A stretch of DNA of 6,636 bases, taken from assembly GCA_030430725.1 (NCBI GenBank), contig JAUIKP010000184.1:1-6636 (forward strand). Reading direction: 5' to 3'. Positions 1 through 6,148 of this stretch are shown piece by piece. How positions within the stretch are numbered: the first letter of the stretch is position 1; every line of letters starts with the position of its first letter. This DNA comes from Nitrospiria bacterium (GTDB lineage Bacteria > Nitrospirota > Nitrospiria > Nitrospirales > UBA8639). The notes beneath the pieces are model-generated. The model was given only the letters and a program-made list of their open reading frames with translations, was not told where the DNA came from and made no database searches. The position numbers were made by a program, and so were the translations under genes.

Positions 1-296
1 TTCTCAATCCCCTTGAGCATCACGATCGCGTCCTTCAGGGAACCCTGCGGCCCAAGTATGAAGTCTTCAACAATTCGCCATCCTGTTCCGGTTGAAATCC
101 GCCCACAAAAAACCGGATCTGGAATCGTCACCAAATTAAAGGCCATCGCTTTAGGCATTTCGCCGGCCAAGGTCACCTGCCCATGAATCGTTCCTCCTTG
201 CTTGACCTGGTATTCTTCATAGGCCAACACGGGGATGGCCCATATGCCCAAAACACCCAACGTCATCCCAATAATTTGCACCAGCGTATTTTTCAT
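1..296 (-). CDS. Exported carboxypeptidase-regulatory-like / MauL-like protein, 5' part only
   Basis: The first 98 codons are present; the C-terminus lies beyond the left edge. The ATG at 296-294 follows a GGAGGA at 306-301. Residues 1-25 form a clear signal peptide: a Lys near the start, a hydrophobic core, then VLA before YEEY, so the mature protein is periplasmic or outside the cell. What follows reads as a beta-rich module with the pattern GGTIHGQVTLAG-P, then IPDPVFCG (Cys64), then GSLKDAIVMLKGI. This pattern is familiar from proteins annotated as carboxypeptidase regulatory-like or methylamine-utilisation MauL-like. These are often about 200 residues or more, and some carry a plastocyanin-type second half that is not visible here. 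The gene begins 128 bases after the stop of the giant copper oxidase on the same strand, which suggests a shared transcript and a role around the same periplasmic electron-transfer system. The function itself is inferred. Confidence in the gene is high, in the family moderate. Confidence 0.85.
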   Translation of the reverse strand, partial: MKNTLVQIIGMTLGVLGIWAIPVLAYEEYQVKQGGTIHGQVTLAGEMPKAMAFNLVTIPDPVFCGRISTGTGWRIVEDFILGPQGSLKDAIVMLKGIE

Positions 297-300
297 CCGG

Positions 301-306
301 TCCTCC
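301..306 (-). promoter_or_regulatory. Ribosome binding site of the MauL-like gene
   Basis: GGAGGA on the minus strand, four bases (CCGG) before the ATG at 296. It supports this start for the truncated gene at the left edge. Confidence 0.75.
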
Positions 307-363
307 ACCAGCTTTAGATTCATGACGTATCTCGAAAATTAGATTTTTGGATTGGGACCAGCA

Positions 364-390
364 CGGGGAAGCCGACCATCGGCTTCCCCG
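364..390 (-). terminator. 12-bp perfect hairpin between the oxidase and the MauL-like gene
   Basis: CGGGGAAGCCGA (364-375) pairs perfectly with 379-390 around a three-base loop, giving a GC-rich 12-bp stem. It starts 34 bases after the oxidase stop codon. No T-run follows directly on the minus strand; the next T-rich stretch is more than 15 bases away. It is therefore not a textbook intrinsic terminator. It may be a partial terminator, a block to 3' exonucleases, or a processing signal between two genes of one operon. The inverted repeat is seen directly; the role is inferred. Confidence 0.55.
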
Positions 391-394
391 CTCC

Positions 395-446
395 TAAACC
401 CGTCAACTAGAAACTCATGCCGGTTCATTTCGGTTCGACGGGTTTA
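395..446 (-). promoter_or_regulatory. Inverted repeat spanning the oxidase stop codon
   Basis: TAAACCCGTC (395-404) is the exact reverse complement of 437-446. After a one-base bulge (C436), AAC (405-407) also pairs with GTT (433-435). The result is a 13-bp stem with a 25-base loop that holds the TGA stop (427-425). In the minus-strand transcript it would form the last structure of the oxidase coding region. It is separated by only four bases from the second hairpin at 364-390. Its role in ending, trimming or stabilising the message is inference. Confidence 0.5.
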
Positions 447-3400
447 ACTTGAACCACGTGCTCCTGGGCCAACTTGGCTTCCTTCACACCCGGACCCGCA
501 CCATCCAATGGCAGGATTCGTTGATCATTCCCTGGTAGGACGCGGAAGTATCCCCATTGCCCTGACTGGGAATAGGGCAACCGCTGGTTGCTCCAGACGT
601 AATCCCCGGTACGTTGATAAGGTCCCCCTGCCGCTGGAATGAAGGCATCCAACGCCTCTGACCCTGAAAACTCCACGACGTTGATTTGATCGGCTCCCCG
701 CATGAATGGTTCGATCGGCCATTCATGGCTTTCCACACTGAACATCCCGTTCTGCTCACTGTTGGCACCAAAAACATGGATGCGAACGGGGTCACCGGCA
801 TGGGCCTCAATAATCGGCGTGATGGGGTCTTCCGGGTTTTCCTTGGAACAGGGCTGGAATATCCTATCCAGAGTACATCCCTGTTCCTCACGAAACAAAT
901 AAGGTTCCGCTCGATAATTCACCCCGACCAGCCCAGCCACGTTCTGCACGTACGGCATGAAGCTCGTACCGATAATGTTGTCCTCGTCCTGGAAGAACAA
1001 GGCCGCATCCCGATAATTTGGTCGGTCTTCATATCCAGTCACCGTCCGGTCCACGATCACGTCGGCAATCCAACTGTTCTTATTGGATATATCCGCACCG
1101 GTTTTGGGATCACGATACGTCGCCCCCTTCGGCCCGATAATAATCGCGCCATAGAGCCCATTCCGGGGATTGTGCATGACATTGCCCCAGTCCCATACCA
1201 ACGAAGCAATCTCTCCTAAAAACGGGTCGGCATAATAGGTATACGTCCGGCTCTCTCCAGGCGCCACCGTTTGATCACCGGGGTTCTGCCCGACGTTGGC
1301 TCCCAACGAATCCTTAGGATCGAAGGCAAGTGAAAACGCAGAGAACGAGGCGCGGCTTTCCTTCATCTGATTCGTCAGCTGGATCTTGAGGCAGTCGCCC
1401 ACATTGGCTCTCAGAGTCAGCGGCATCGGCTGGATTCCACTGGCCGTCTTGGCGACATCTTCTTCCAGCACATATATTTTCCCCTCCGGATTCTGGAGCA
1501 GAATGTTCCGTTCAAAATCGACCTCTATGGCTTCAGGTGCCTTCGTGTTGAAATTCATGGAAGAAAAATCCATCGCCACGACATTAAAGGCCTTGACCGG
1601 TGCGTCGGCAGGACAAACTGGACCCGGCTTGGGAATTTCATTACGGCCGGAATAGCCTGCCGGTAGCTTTTGCAGGTCAGGCACCTCCTTATCCAATACC
1701 CGCAGAATACCCCAGGCTCCTTCCGAGAACTTTGAAGAACGTCCGTTAAAATGAATATAGTCACCAGGCTGGAGTCGAGGCCCGCCTGCCTGCGGCACCA
1801 CGAGATCGTATCGCTCTGCGATACCAATGTGTATCGAATTTTTCCGGTTGGCATCACCGGCATACCGCTCTGACAGAAAAGTATGCCCCGATAATGTCCA
1901 CACCATTGATTCATTCGTCATGGTCTCCAGGAGCCGGAACACGACCGTATCGCCGAGATACGCCCTAACCATTGGCGTATAGGGATCCCCATGCACCTGA
2001 CTATTGAAGATGTTTGAAAAATCCGGGTTTACCTTAAGTCTAGCCGCGATCGGTTCGGCCCGGAAGTTAAAACTGCCACCAGTGGTGTGGGTTCCCCCGT
2101 TGAGGAACGGCATTGGTGTCATGGGAATATGTTCCGGCATGGGAAATGAGACCGTCTTTCCCGCTTCCAGCGCGACCTCAATCGGCTGGCCCGGAGGATT
2201 ACCTGCAGTGACGATGTTGACCGAATGCGGCACACTGTCGTTCAACTGCACCATCAGTTCACGGAAGCTCCCGTTCACTCCATATCCGACCGGTTCAACC
2301 GTATGTATATCCGCAACCGGTCCACTTCGGATGGGTTCGCCCGTTTTTGGATCGTGATAGGTCGAACCCCAGGGTTCAACAATCATCGTCCCAAAACCTC
2401 CGTGTCCCCACGTTACACGGCCCACCGCATGGTCGTGCCAGAACACGGTGCCTACGTCCGCATCCGCCCAGAATCGTTGTCGTACGAATTCCACGGTGAC
2501 GATGTCATCCACCGGATGATCATGCTCTAACGGCCGAAACAGCGTGATCTGATTCCCATCTATCGTCTTAATGCGTCCGATCTCGTTGTGCTTCACGTTA
2601 TCGGCACCGATCAGAATCTCGTTCTTTGGATGGTACTGCGCGGCATTTTTCACCGTGATGGTCAGGTCACCTTTCTTGCCCGGCTTGGTGAAGACCGTAT
2701 TCATGGGCAATGGCAGGCCCTTGTCAGTCGTCTTCTCCATCATGGTAAACGGTCGAACGGATTGTTCATACGAAAAACCGGTAATCACACCATCCGACGA
2801 TTGATTGTCGAACTGCATGAAATGCCAATGGGTGTTGATCTTGGACGCATGCATGTTGAAATTGTCATCGTCAACCCATTCGCTTGTCAGCATCCAGTCA
2901 ACACAATCGTACACGTTAGACCTTACAACCAATGGATGTCTTTTATTATTATTTTTTCGAACCTCTTCCTCCTCTTCATGCAGAACATAAATCGTCCCAT
3001 CCGGATCGATGATTGCCGGTTCATCCCCTTGTTTATCTGCCACCACCATAGGGGTCTTGATGAAATGCACGTTAAACTTTTTGGAGCCGGCATTGGCTGG
3101 ACACAGGCTCCATCGTCCGTTTTCTCCAGGTTTTGCCGGATAGGAACTCATCTGACCATCATCATCTAAATGGATCATTTCGAGCCACGGAGAAGGATTG
3201 TGATTTTGAGAGAATGGGACCCGTTTTCCGAAATGCGGCCTCAAGTGTGGCCATGCGATCTTGCCGGTGGTGGGCTCAAACAGAATCGGCAAGCGCTCGC
3301 CGGGAGCCGAAGATTGGTATCGTGGATTTGGGATAGTGCTTTCCCGTTCGGTCAATGCCCGGTTCCCGTTCCAAATCCAGTCCAATACCGTCGCATCATA

Positions 3401-5305
3401 GGAGAGGATCTGCTCTCTCTCATCATCTTTGTGACCCGGCTTACCCTGAGGGGGCAACTGCATTTCCACCCAGTCCTTCACCGTGACGACAGCCGGGTTG
3501 GCTTTCCAATCCGTTGTACCCTTCTCGATAATTTTAAACTCTTTGCCGAACCAATCCACTTTTTTGTCGATAAGCTGGTCCGATGTGACGCCGGCCTTGA
3601 TCCGTCCCTTACGGTCCGGTAATTCGCGAAGGTCAGGCATCGTATCGTTGTGGACTTCTCCCTGCTGGATGGTATTGTAAACTCGCCAATAGCCCCACAT
3701 ACCGGCGATGTAGTGATGCGCCACGTGACAGTGAAACAGAAAATCCCCAGCCAATTGCTGGCAGAGTCCCGATCCACATTCCGTTTCCAGGTCAACTGCC
3801 TCGGACGGCCCGATTACCTCCACGTCGACACGGTCCGTCTTTGTTCGGACAACGGGAAACTTCACCGGCCCGTTTTTTGCGGTGTGCCACAGGGGCATTT
3901 CGTCGATCGCACGGGGACTCCTGGGCCAGCGAATTGACCCGCCATGGGGGTGATGGGAATGAAACACCTCCGATCCCCCATGGACCAGCCTGAACTTTGC
4001 CGGATCGCCCAAATAACTGCGCGGCACCGTGGTGGCCGGATCACCGAAGGTATAGGCGCTGTAAGCCATTGACTCGTCTTCAAATCCGAAATACTCATGT
4101 TGCGTTTGCATGTTGTCTACACCAAAGGGTTCGCTTCGGTAGTTCAACGCCCGCGCGACGGGCCGGTACACATCGGTGATAGGATCCCGTTGTGGAATAA
4201 AGTCACCATGCTTATTGACCGGACGAAAGGCTTCATCCCCGACTTCATGATAAATGAGGACGAACTCGCGAAAATCCGGGCCCGTGCCGTTTTTAATGAT
4301 CGCCTGCCAACCACTGGCCATCGGTGTCGGCTCCCCTGCGCCAAGCGGATCCAGATACGTCGACCCCTTTGGTTCCACCACAAAAGTGCCCATCAGGCCC
4401 ATCACCGTCAACTCACGATCATTGCTGTAACTATGAAACTGCCGTCCCCCTTCCTGCATCGTCGGTGGAATGTACCACTCCATGTCGACGCTTTGGCCTT
4501 CCATCGCGATCGCATCGGGATTGGTGGTGGTGGCCGGTTGACCTGTGGCACTCACCATCATACTTGATCCGCCGATCTGCAAACTCACCCCTTCTCCGGT
4601 TATCAACTGGTTGCGGAGAGTGAACCTCACGCAATCACCCTGATTGCCCCGGATCACCAATGGTTGAATCCAGTTATTCTGTAAACCGGTCTCAACCGCG
4701 CCGGGGTCATACCCTTCCTTATCACGGGCCGCGGCATTAGCTGCCTCTTCCTCCCGGACCTTCTCAAGATTTTCGGTGAGGACATACATGTAACCGACAT
4801 AGTAGTCGAGCCATCTATTCAATGTGATTTCCACGTCGATTGCCGAAATATCGTAATGCTTTTCGGGCACACCAGCCGGGCATAGGCCAGCCTGACCGGA
4901 GACGGGTTCAACTTCATTGTCCGAAGCCAGAAGATAGTCTGCCGGACCGGCTCCATATTGGTGGAGCATCGTAGCGGTGTCATAGGCCCCACTTCCCTCC
5001 ATCAACTTTAAATCGGCCTGCATTTGATGCCCCATTTTCGACATTAACCGTTCATGCTGCCGATCCACCTTTGCCGCACGATCAGGATTTCCCTCAATCG
5101 AGTCTTCTACAATCGTCTGCCCTTTCAACCTCTCCACCCAATTATTCGTCTTTCCTGACGCTGCCGCCACGGTATGACCAGCATGGGTATCCCTTTCATC
5201 CTGAATCTCTTCTCCCGCATGTCCCATGGCACTCATCATGAGCACCATCCCTGCACATGCGACCAAGACCTTCACTCCCTCATACACTTTGTTCCCTGAC
5301 AACAT
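425..5305 (-). CDS. Giant exported multicopper oxidase, six cupredoxin domains, permuted copper motifs
   Basis: This 1626-residue periplasmic or extracellular protein should couple one-electron oxidation of a substrate to O2 reduction. Residues count from the ATG at 5305. It has AGGAGG nine bases upstream; an in-frame ATG 18 bases further up lacks such a site. A signal peptide ends near Ala30 (GHA/GEE). A His/Met-rich segment follows (31-141), then three two-cupredoxin units at about 142-544, 735-1205 and 1231-1591, a linker at 545-734, and a charged tail. The copper ligands visible are HxxHPH (His449, 452, 454), HCH with a type 1 set (His525, Cys526, His527, His531, Met536), HWH (His826, 828) and WHDH (His957, 959). 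The order is L3-L4-L1-L2, permuted from the usual L1-L2-L3-L4. Unit 3 has lost its ligands and should be structural. The protein is larger than ceruloplasmin (about 1050 residues) or Bacillus MnxG (about 1200). Mn(II), Fe(II) or nitrogen-compound oxidation are all possible; the substrate is unknown. Confidence 0.96.
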   Translation of the reverse strand: MLSGNKVYEGVKVLVACAGMVLMMSAMGHAGEEIQDERDTHAGHTVAAASGKTNNWVERLKGQTIVEDSIEGNPDRAAKVDRQHERLMSKMGHQMQADLKLMEGSGAYDTATMLHQYGAGPADYLLASDNEVEPVSGQAGLCPAGVPEKHYDISAIDVEITLNRWLDYYVGYMYVLTENLEKVREEEAANAAARDKEGYDPGAVETGLQNNWIQPLVIRGNQGDCVRFTLRNQLITGEGVSLQIGGSSMMVSATGQPATTTNPDAIAMEGQSVDMEWYIPPTMQEGGRQFHSYSNDRELTVMGLMGTFVVEPKGSTYLDPLGAGEPTPMASGWQAIIKNGTGPDFREFVLIYHEVGDEAFRPVNKHGDFIPQRDPITDVYRPVARALNYRSEPFGVDNMQTQHEYFGFEDESMAYSAYTFGDPATTVPRSYLGDPAKFRLVHGGSEVFHSHHPHGGSIRWPRSPRAIDEMPLWHTAKNGPVKFPVVRTKTDRVDVEVIGPSEAVDLETECGSGLCQQLAGDFLFHCHVAHHYIAGMWGYWRVYNTIQQGEVHNDTMPDLRELPDRKGRIKAGVTSDQLIDKKVDWFGKEFKIIEKGTTDWKANPAVVTVKDWVEMQLPPQGKPGHKDDEREQILSYDATVLDWIWNGNRALTERESTIPNPRYQSSAPGERLPILFEPTTGKIAWPHLRPHFGKRVPFSQNHNPSPWLEMIHLDDDGQMSSYPAKPGENGRWSLCPANAGSKKFNVHFIKTPMVVADKQGDEPAIIDPDGTIYVLHEEEEEVRKNNNKRHPLVVRSNVYDCVDWMLTSEWVDDDNFNMHASKINTHWHFMQFDNQSSDGVITGFSYEQSVRPFTMMEKTTDKGLPLPMNTVFTKPGKKGDLTITVKNAAQYHPKNEILIGADNVKHNEIGRIKTIDGNQITLFRPLEHDHPVDDIVTVEFVRQRFWADADVGTVFWHDHAVGRVTWGHGGFGTMIVEPWGSTYHDPKTGEPIRSGPVADIHTVEPVGYGVNGSFRELMVQLNDSVPHSVNIVTAGNPPGQPIEVALEAGKTVSFPMPEHIPMTPMPFLNGGTHTTGGSFNFRAEPIAARLKVNPDFSNIFNSQVHGDPYTPMVRAYLGDTVVFRLLETMTNESMVWTLSGHTFLSERYAGDANRKNSIHIGIAERYDLVVPQAGGPRLQPGDYIHFNGRSSKFSEGAWGILRVLDKEVPDLQKLPAGYSGRNEIPKPGPVCPADAPVKAFNVVAMDFSSMNFNTKAPEAIEVDFERNILLQNPEGKIYVLEEDVAKTASGIQPMPLTLRANVGDCLKIQLTNQMKESRASFSAFSLAFDPKDSLGANVGQNPGDQTVAPGESRTYTYYADPFLGEIASLVWDWGNVMHNPRNGLYGAIIIGPKGATYRDPKTGADISNKNSWIADVIVDRTVTGYEDRPNYRDAALFFQDEDNIIGTSFMPYVQNVAGLVGVNYRAEPYLFREEQGCTLDRIFQPCSKENPEDPITPIIEAHAGDPVRIHVFGANSEQNGMFSVESHEWPIEPFMRGADQINVVEFSGSEALDAFIPAAGGPYQRTGDYVWSNQRLPYSQSGQWGYFRVLPGNDQRILPLDGAGPGVKEAKLAQEHVVQVKPVEPK
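533..1615 (-). repeat. Cupredoxin unit 3 (copper-less) of the oxidase
   Basis: This codes for residues 1231-1591. The unit aligns with units 1 and 2 through shared landmarks: VCPAD, GKIYVLEE, GDC, GAIIIGPKGATYRDP, NYRAEP, AGDPVRI, GDYVW and WGYFRVLPG. The copper positions are replaced. SAFSLAFD stands where unit 2 has HWHFMQFD, VWDWGN replaces FWHDHA, and GDYVWSNQR replaces the GDFLFHCH of unit 1. The unit is therefore expected to be a structural or docking module that holds no type 1 or trinuclear copper. Confidence 0.8.
2429..2830 (-). other. L1 and L2 trinuclear copper motifs
   Basis: L1 is NTHWHFMQFD (His826, His828). L2 is VFWHDHAVG (His957, His959), followed by GGFGTMIVEP, the usual glycine-rich strand after L2 in multicopper oxidases. 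By family knowledge these four histidines bind type 2 and type 3 coppers together with the L3 and L4 histidines. The two motifs are 131 residues apart, much more than the few tens usual in three-domain oxidases, because of an inserted segment. Confidence 0.85.
2489..2635 (-). other. Small beta-type insertion between L1 and L2, with HDHP
   Basis: This codes for residues 891-939. The pattern is EILIGAD, then EIGRIKTIDGNQITLFRPL, then EHDHPVDDIVTV. It resembles the short repeat-like beta module of the form GD-I-I...E...I..I.G..ITL..PL...H..G..V, which I recall from several surface and tail proteins. It ends directly before the strand that leads to WHDH, so it lies close to the trinuclear site. 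The EHDHPVDD stretch could bind a metal. The resemblance is from memory and is not tested. Confidence 0.45.
3104..3673 (-). other. Linker of about 190 residues between units 1 and 2
   Basis: This codes for residues 545-734, between the last ligand of L4 and the start of the unit that carries L1. It begins with a segment of mixed charge (DLRELPDRKGRIKAG). It then becomes rich in Trp, Pro and His, with KIAWPHLRPHFGKRVPF and QNHNPSPWLE near its end. I recognise no known domain in it. Its position, joining the two halves of the active site, suggests that it wraps around or covers the copper centre. Confidence 0.6.
3674..4882 (-). repeat. Cupredoxin unit 1 of the oxidase, carries L3 and L4
   Basis: This codes for residues 142-544. 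It starts at LCPAGVPEKHYDI and ends at WGYWRVYN. Its first cupredoxin lacks L1 and L2: only a single His remains in FHSYSN, where unit 2 has FWHDHA. Its second cupredoxin holds the type 1 site and half of the trinuclear site. Shared landmarks with the other units are YMYVLTE, GDC, GTFVVEPKGSTYLDP, NYRSEP and YLGDPAKFRL. Confidence 0.8.
3698..3961 (-). other. L3 and L4 motifs with the type 1 copper site
   Basis: L3 is FHSHHPHGG, with His449, His452 and His454 in the HxxHxH pattern. L4 is HCHVAHHYIAGM, with His525, Cys526, His527, His531 and axial Met536. By family knowledge Cys526, His449 and His531 bind type 1 copper, with Met536 as axial ligand. The HCH histidines pass electrons to the trinuclear cluster. 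All residues expected for a working type 1 site are present. A Met axial ligand usually means a moderate redox potential, lower than in laccases with Leu or Phe there. Confidence 0.9.
4883..5215 (-). other. His/Met-rich N-terminal segment of the mature oxidase
   Basis: This codes for residues 31-141, between the signal peptide and the first cupredoxin. It is mostly polar and looks helical or disordered. It has THAGH near residue 40, and between residues 83 and 102 a stretch with repeated His and Met (QHERLMSKMGHQMQADLKLM). His/Met patches like this often bind copper in periplasmic copper proteins, so a copper-loading role is possible but unproven. No known domain is recognised. Confidence 0.5.
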
Positions 5306-5314
5306 AAAACATCC

Positions 5315-5320
5315 CCTCCT
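5315..5320 (-). promoter_or_regulatory. Ribosome binding site that fixes the oxidase start
   Basis: A perfect AGGAGG stands nine bases before the ATG at 5305-5303. The longer frame would begin at the ATG at 5323-5321, which touches this site and has no purine-rich site of its own (only CGATCATTT precedes it). The shorter start also gives a better signal peptide without the leading MRRGCF. The start at 5305 is therefore preferred. Confidence 0.85.
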
Positions 5321-5378
5321 CATAAATGATCGAGCCCGGCCCGTAACGGCATGACGGTTTCCGGAAAAATGAACCGCA

Positions 5379-5384
5379 TATATA
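5379..5384 (-). promoter_or_regulatory. Possible -10 element upstream of the oxidase
   Basis: TATATA, in the context ATCTATATATGC on the minus strand, lies in an AT-rich stretch about 75 bases before the start codon. No good -35 hexamer is found 16-18 bases further upstream, so an activator or another sigma factor may be needed, or this may be chance. It is only a candidate. Confidence 0.25.
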
Positions 5385-5478
5385 GATAAAACATTTCTCT
5401 TCCCTGAATTTTTTTCTTTAAATCATGGCAACACCTTTCATACTTTTCCGATAAGCAAATACTGAGCCGCCAAGTGCT

Positions 5479-5507
5479 TTGACAGGCAAACCAACTATCT
5501 ACAGAAT
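5479..5507 (+). promoter_or_regulatory. Possible plus-strand sigma-70 promoter
   Basis: A perfect TTGACA (5479-5484) is followed after 17 bases by CAGAAT (5502-5507), which matches four of six bases of TATAAT. It points away from the oxidase, into the gap, where I see no plus-strand gene. If real it would make a non-coding RNA. A chance match is quite possible. Confidence 0.25.
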
Positions 5508-5534
5508 ATTGGCCTTATTTTCGCGACCTCCTTG

Positions 5535-5554
5535 GTCAATAAAAATGTATTGAC
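5535..5554. promoter_or_regulatory. Perfect inverted repeat GTCAATA-N6-TATTGAC, possible operator
   Basis: Seven-base arms (5535-5541 and 5548-5554) are exact reverse complements around a six-base AT-rich spacer. The size and spacing suit a dimeric regulator of the winged-helix or CRP/FNR class, though the arms match neither the CRP nor the FNR consensus. It lies about 230 bases upstream of the oxidase start and about 20 bases past the predicted plus-strand start site. The repeat is seen directly; binding is inferred. Confidence 0.4.
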
Positions 5555-6095
5555 TGGAACGCCACCACGGATCGCTGCCATCTACCACGGGCCCACCACC
5601 ACTATTCGTGGGAACCATTTCTACTGCAGTGCTCAACGATTAACGCGCAAACTTGATTGAAGATTTCTTAAGAATGAAGAAAGGAAGCTTAGGACAAGGA
5701 CCTCGTTCGGCCGCTTGACCAGAAAGGACAGAACAAAGGGTTTCAATAGGCAGGCACTGAATTGGAGTGTCTTAAACCTTCACCACATGAAACGGAAGAT
5801 TGTGGATGGAAGAGGAACCATTTTATGCACTCCCTGTAATCACAGACAATGTAAAATTTTGCCATGTTTACTGTGTCCCAACACATAGGTTTTAAACCGA
5901 CTCCACTCCCTATGCCGGTTCGAGTCGATCGCGTTTCAAAACAAGGTTCTCTACGATAATTTCTTGGGCCAAGGACTCTGCAACTGACGGGAAGAACCAT
6001 GCTATCGGCCGGAGCGGCCCTTAAAAAATGGGATTCCCGCATTTCTCATGTGCATCTCAGAAAAAAACAGGTAAAGAAAATTTTCCTTTCGGGCC

Positions 6096-6148
6096 AAAAA
6101 ACGAGAAAGAGCACAAGAACGCGAAACATATCCACGTCCTTGTGCTCT
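6096..6148 (-). terminator. Likely terminator of the zinc-ribbon gene
   Basis: AGAGCACAAG (6108-6117) pairs perfectly with 6139-6148. After a mismatch, an inner ACG/CGT also pairs. On the minus strand the stem is followed by six bases and then a run of six T (6101-6096). It sits about 40 bases after the TAA of the zinc-ribbon gene, where its terminator is expected. The large loop and the small offset of the T-run make it less than ideal. Confidence 0.5.

Larger units (their letters stand above)
1691..3103 (-). repeat. Cupredoxin unit 2 of the oxidase, carries L1 and L2
   Basis: This codes for residues 735-1205. It starts at LCPANAG and ends at WGILRVLDK. Its first cupredoxin keeps the L1 and L2 trinuclear motifs. 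Its second cupredoxin has lost L3 and L4: MVWTLSGHTF stands in place of VFHSHHPHGG, and GDYIHFNGR in place of GDFLFHCH. The shared line GTMIVEPWGSTYHDP matches GTFVVEPKGSTYLDP of unit 1. A low-complexity stretch of five Glu, then Lys/Asn, sits at residues 777-788, where unit 1 also carries a charged loop. Confidence 0.8.

Noticed and set aside
686..1219. 177-codon plus-strand frame inside the oxidase gene
   Set aside because: It is antisense to unit 3 of the oxidase, which has clear domain structure on the minus strand. The frame has no motif of its own; long antisense shadows are common in GC-moderate genes.
5306..5323. Longer oxidase start at 5323 (adds MRRGCF)
   Set aside because: That ATG lies directly at the AGGAGG and has no ribosome site upstream, while the ATG at 5305 is correctly spaced from it.
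5550..5605. Short CCACCACGG / CTACCACGG repeats resembling a repeat array
   Set aside because: There are only two imperfect copies without regular spacing or equal spacers, so no CRISPR or tandem array is supported.
5910..5935. T-loop-like GGTTCGAGTC suggesting a tRNA
   Set aside because: The flanking bases do not form the T stem, and no acceptor or anticodon stem can be built around it.
5743..6042. 99-codon minus-strand open frame
   Set aside because: There is no ribosome binding site before the ATG and no recognisable motif. The composition is rich in Arg, Cys and Ser, as expected of chance frames, and it spans likely regulatory DNA.
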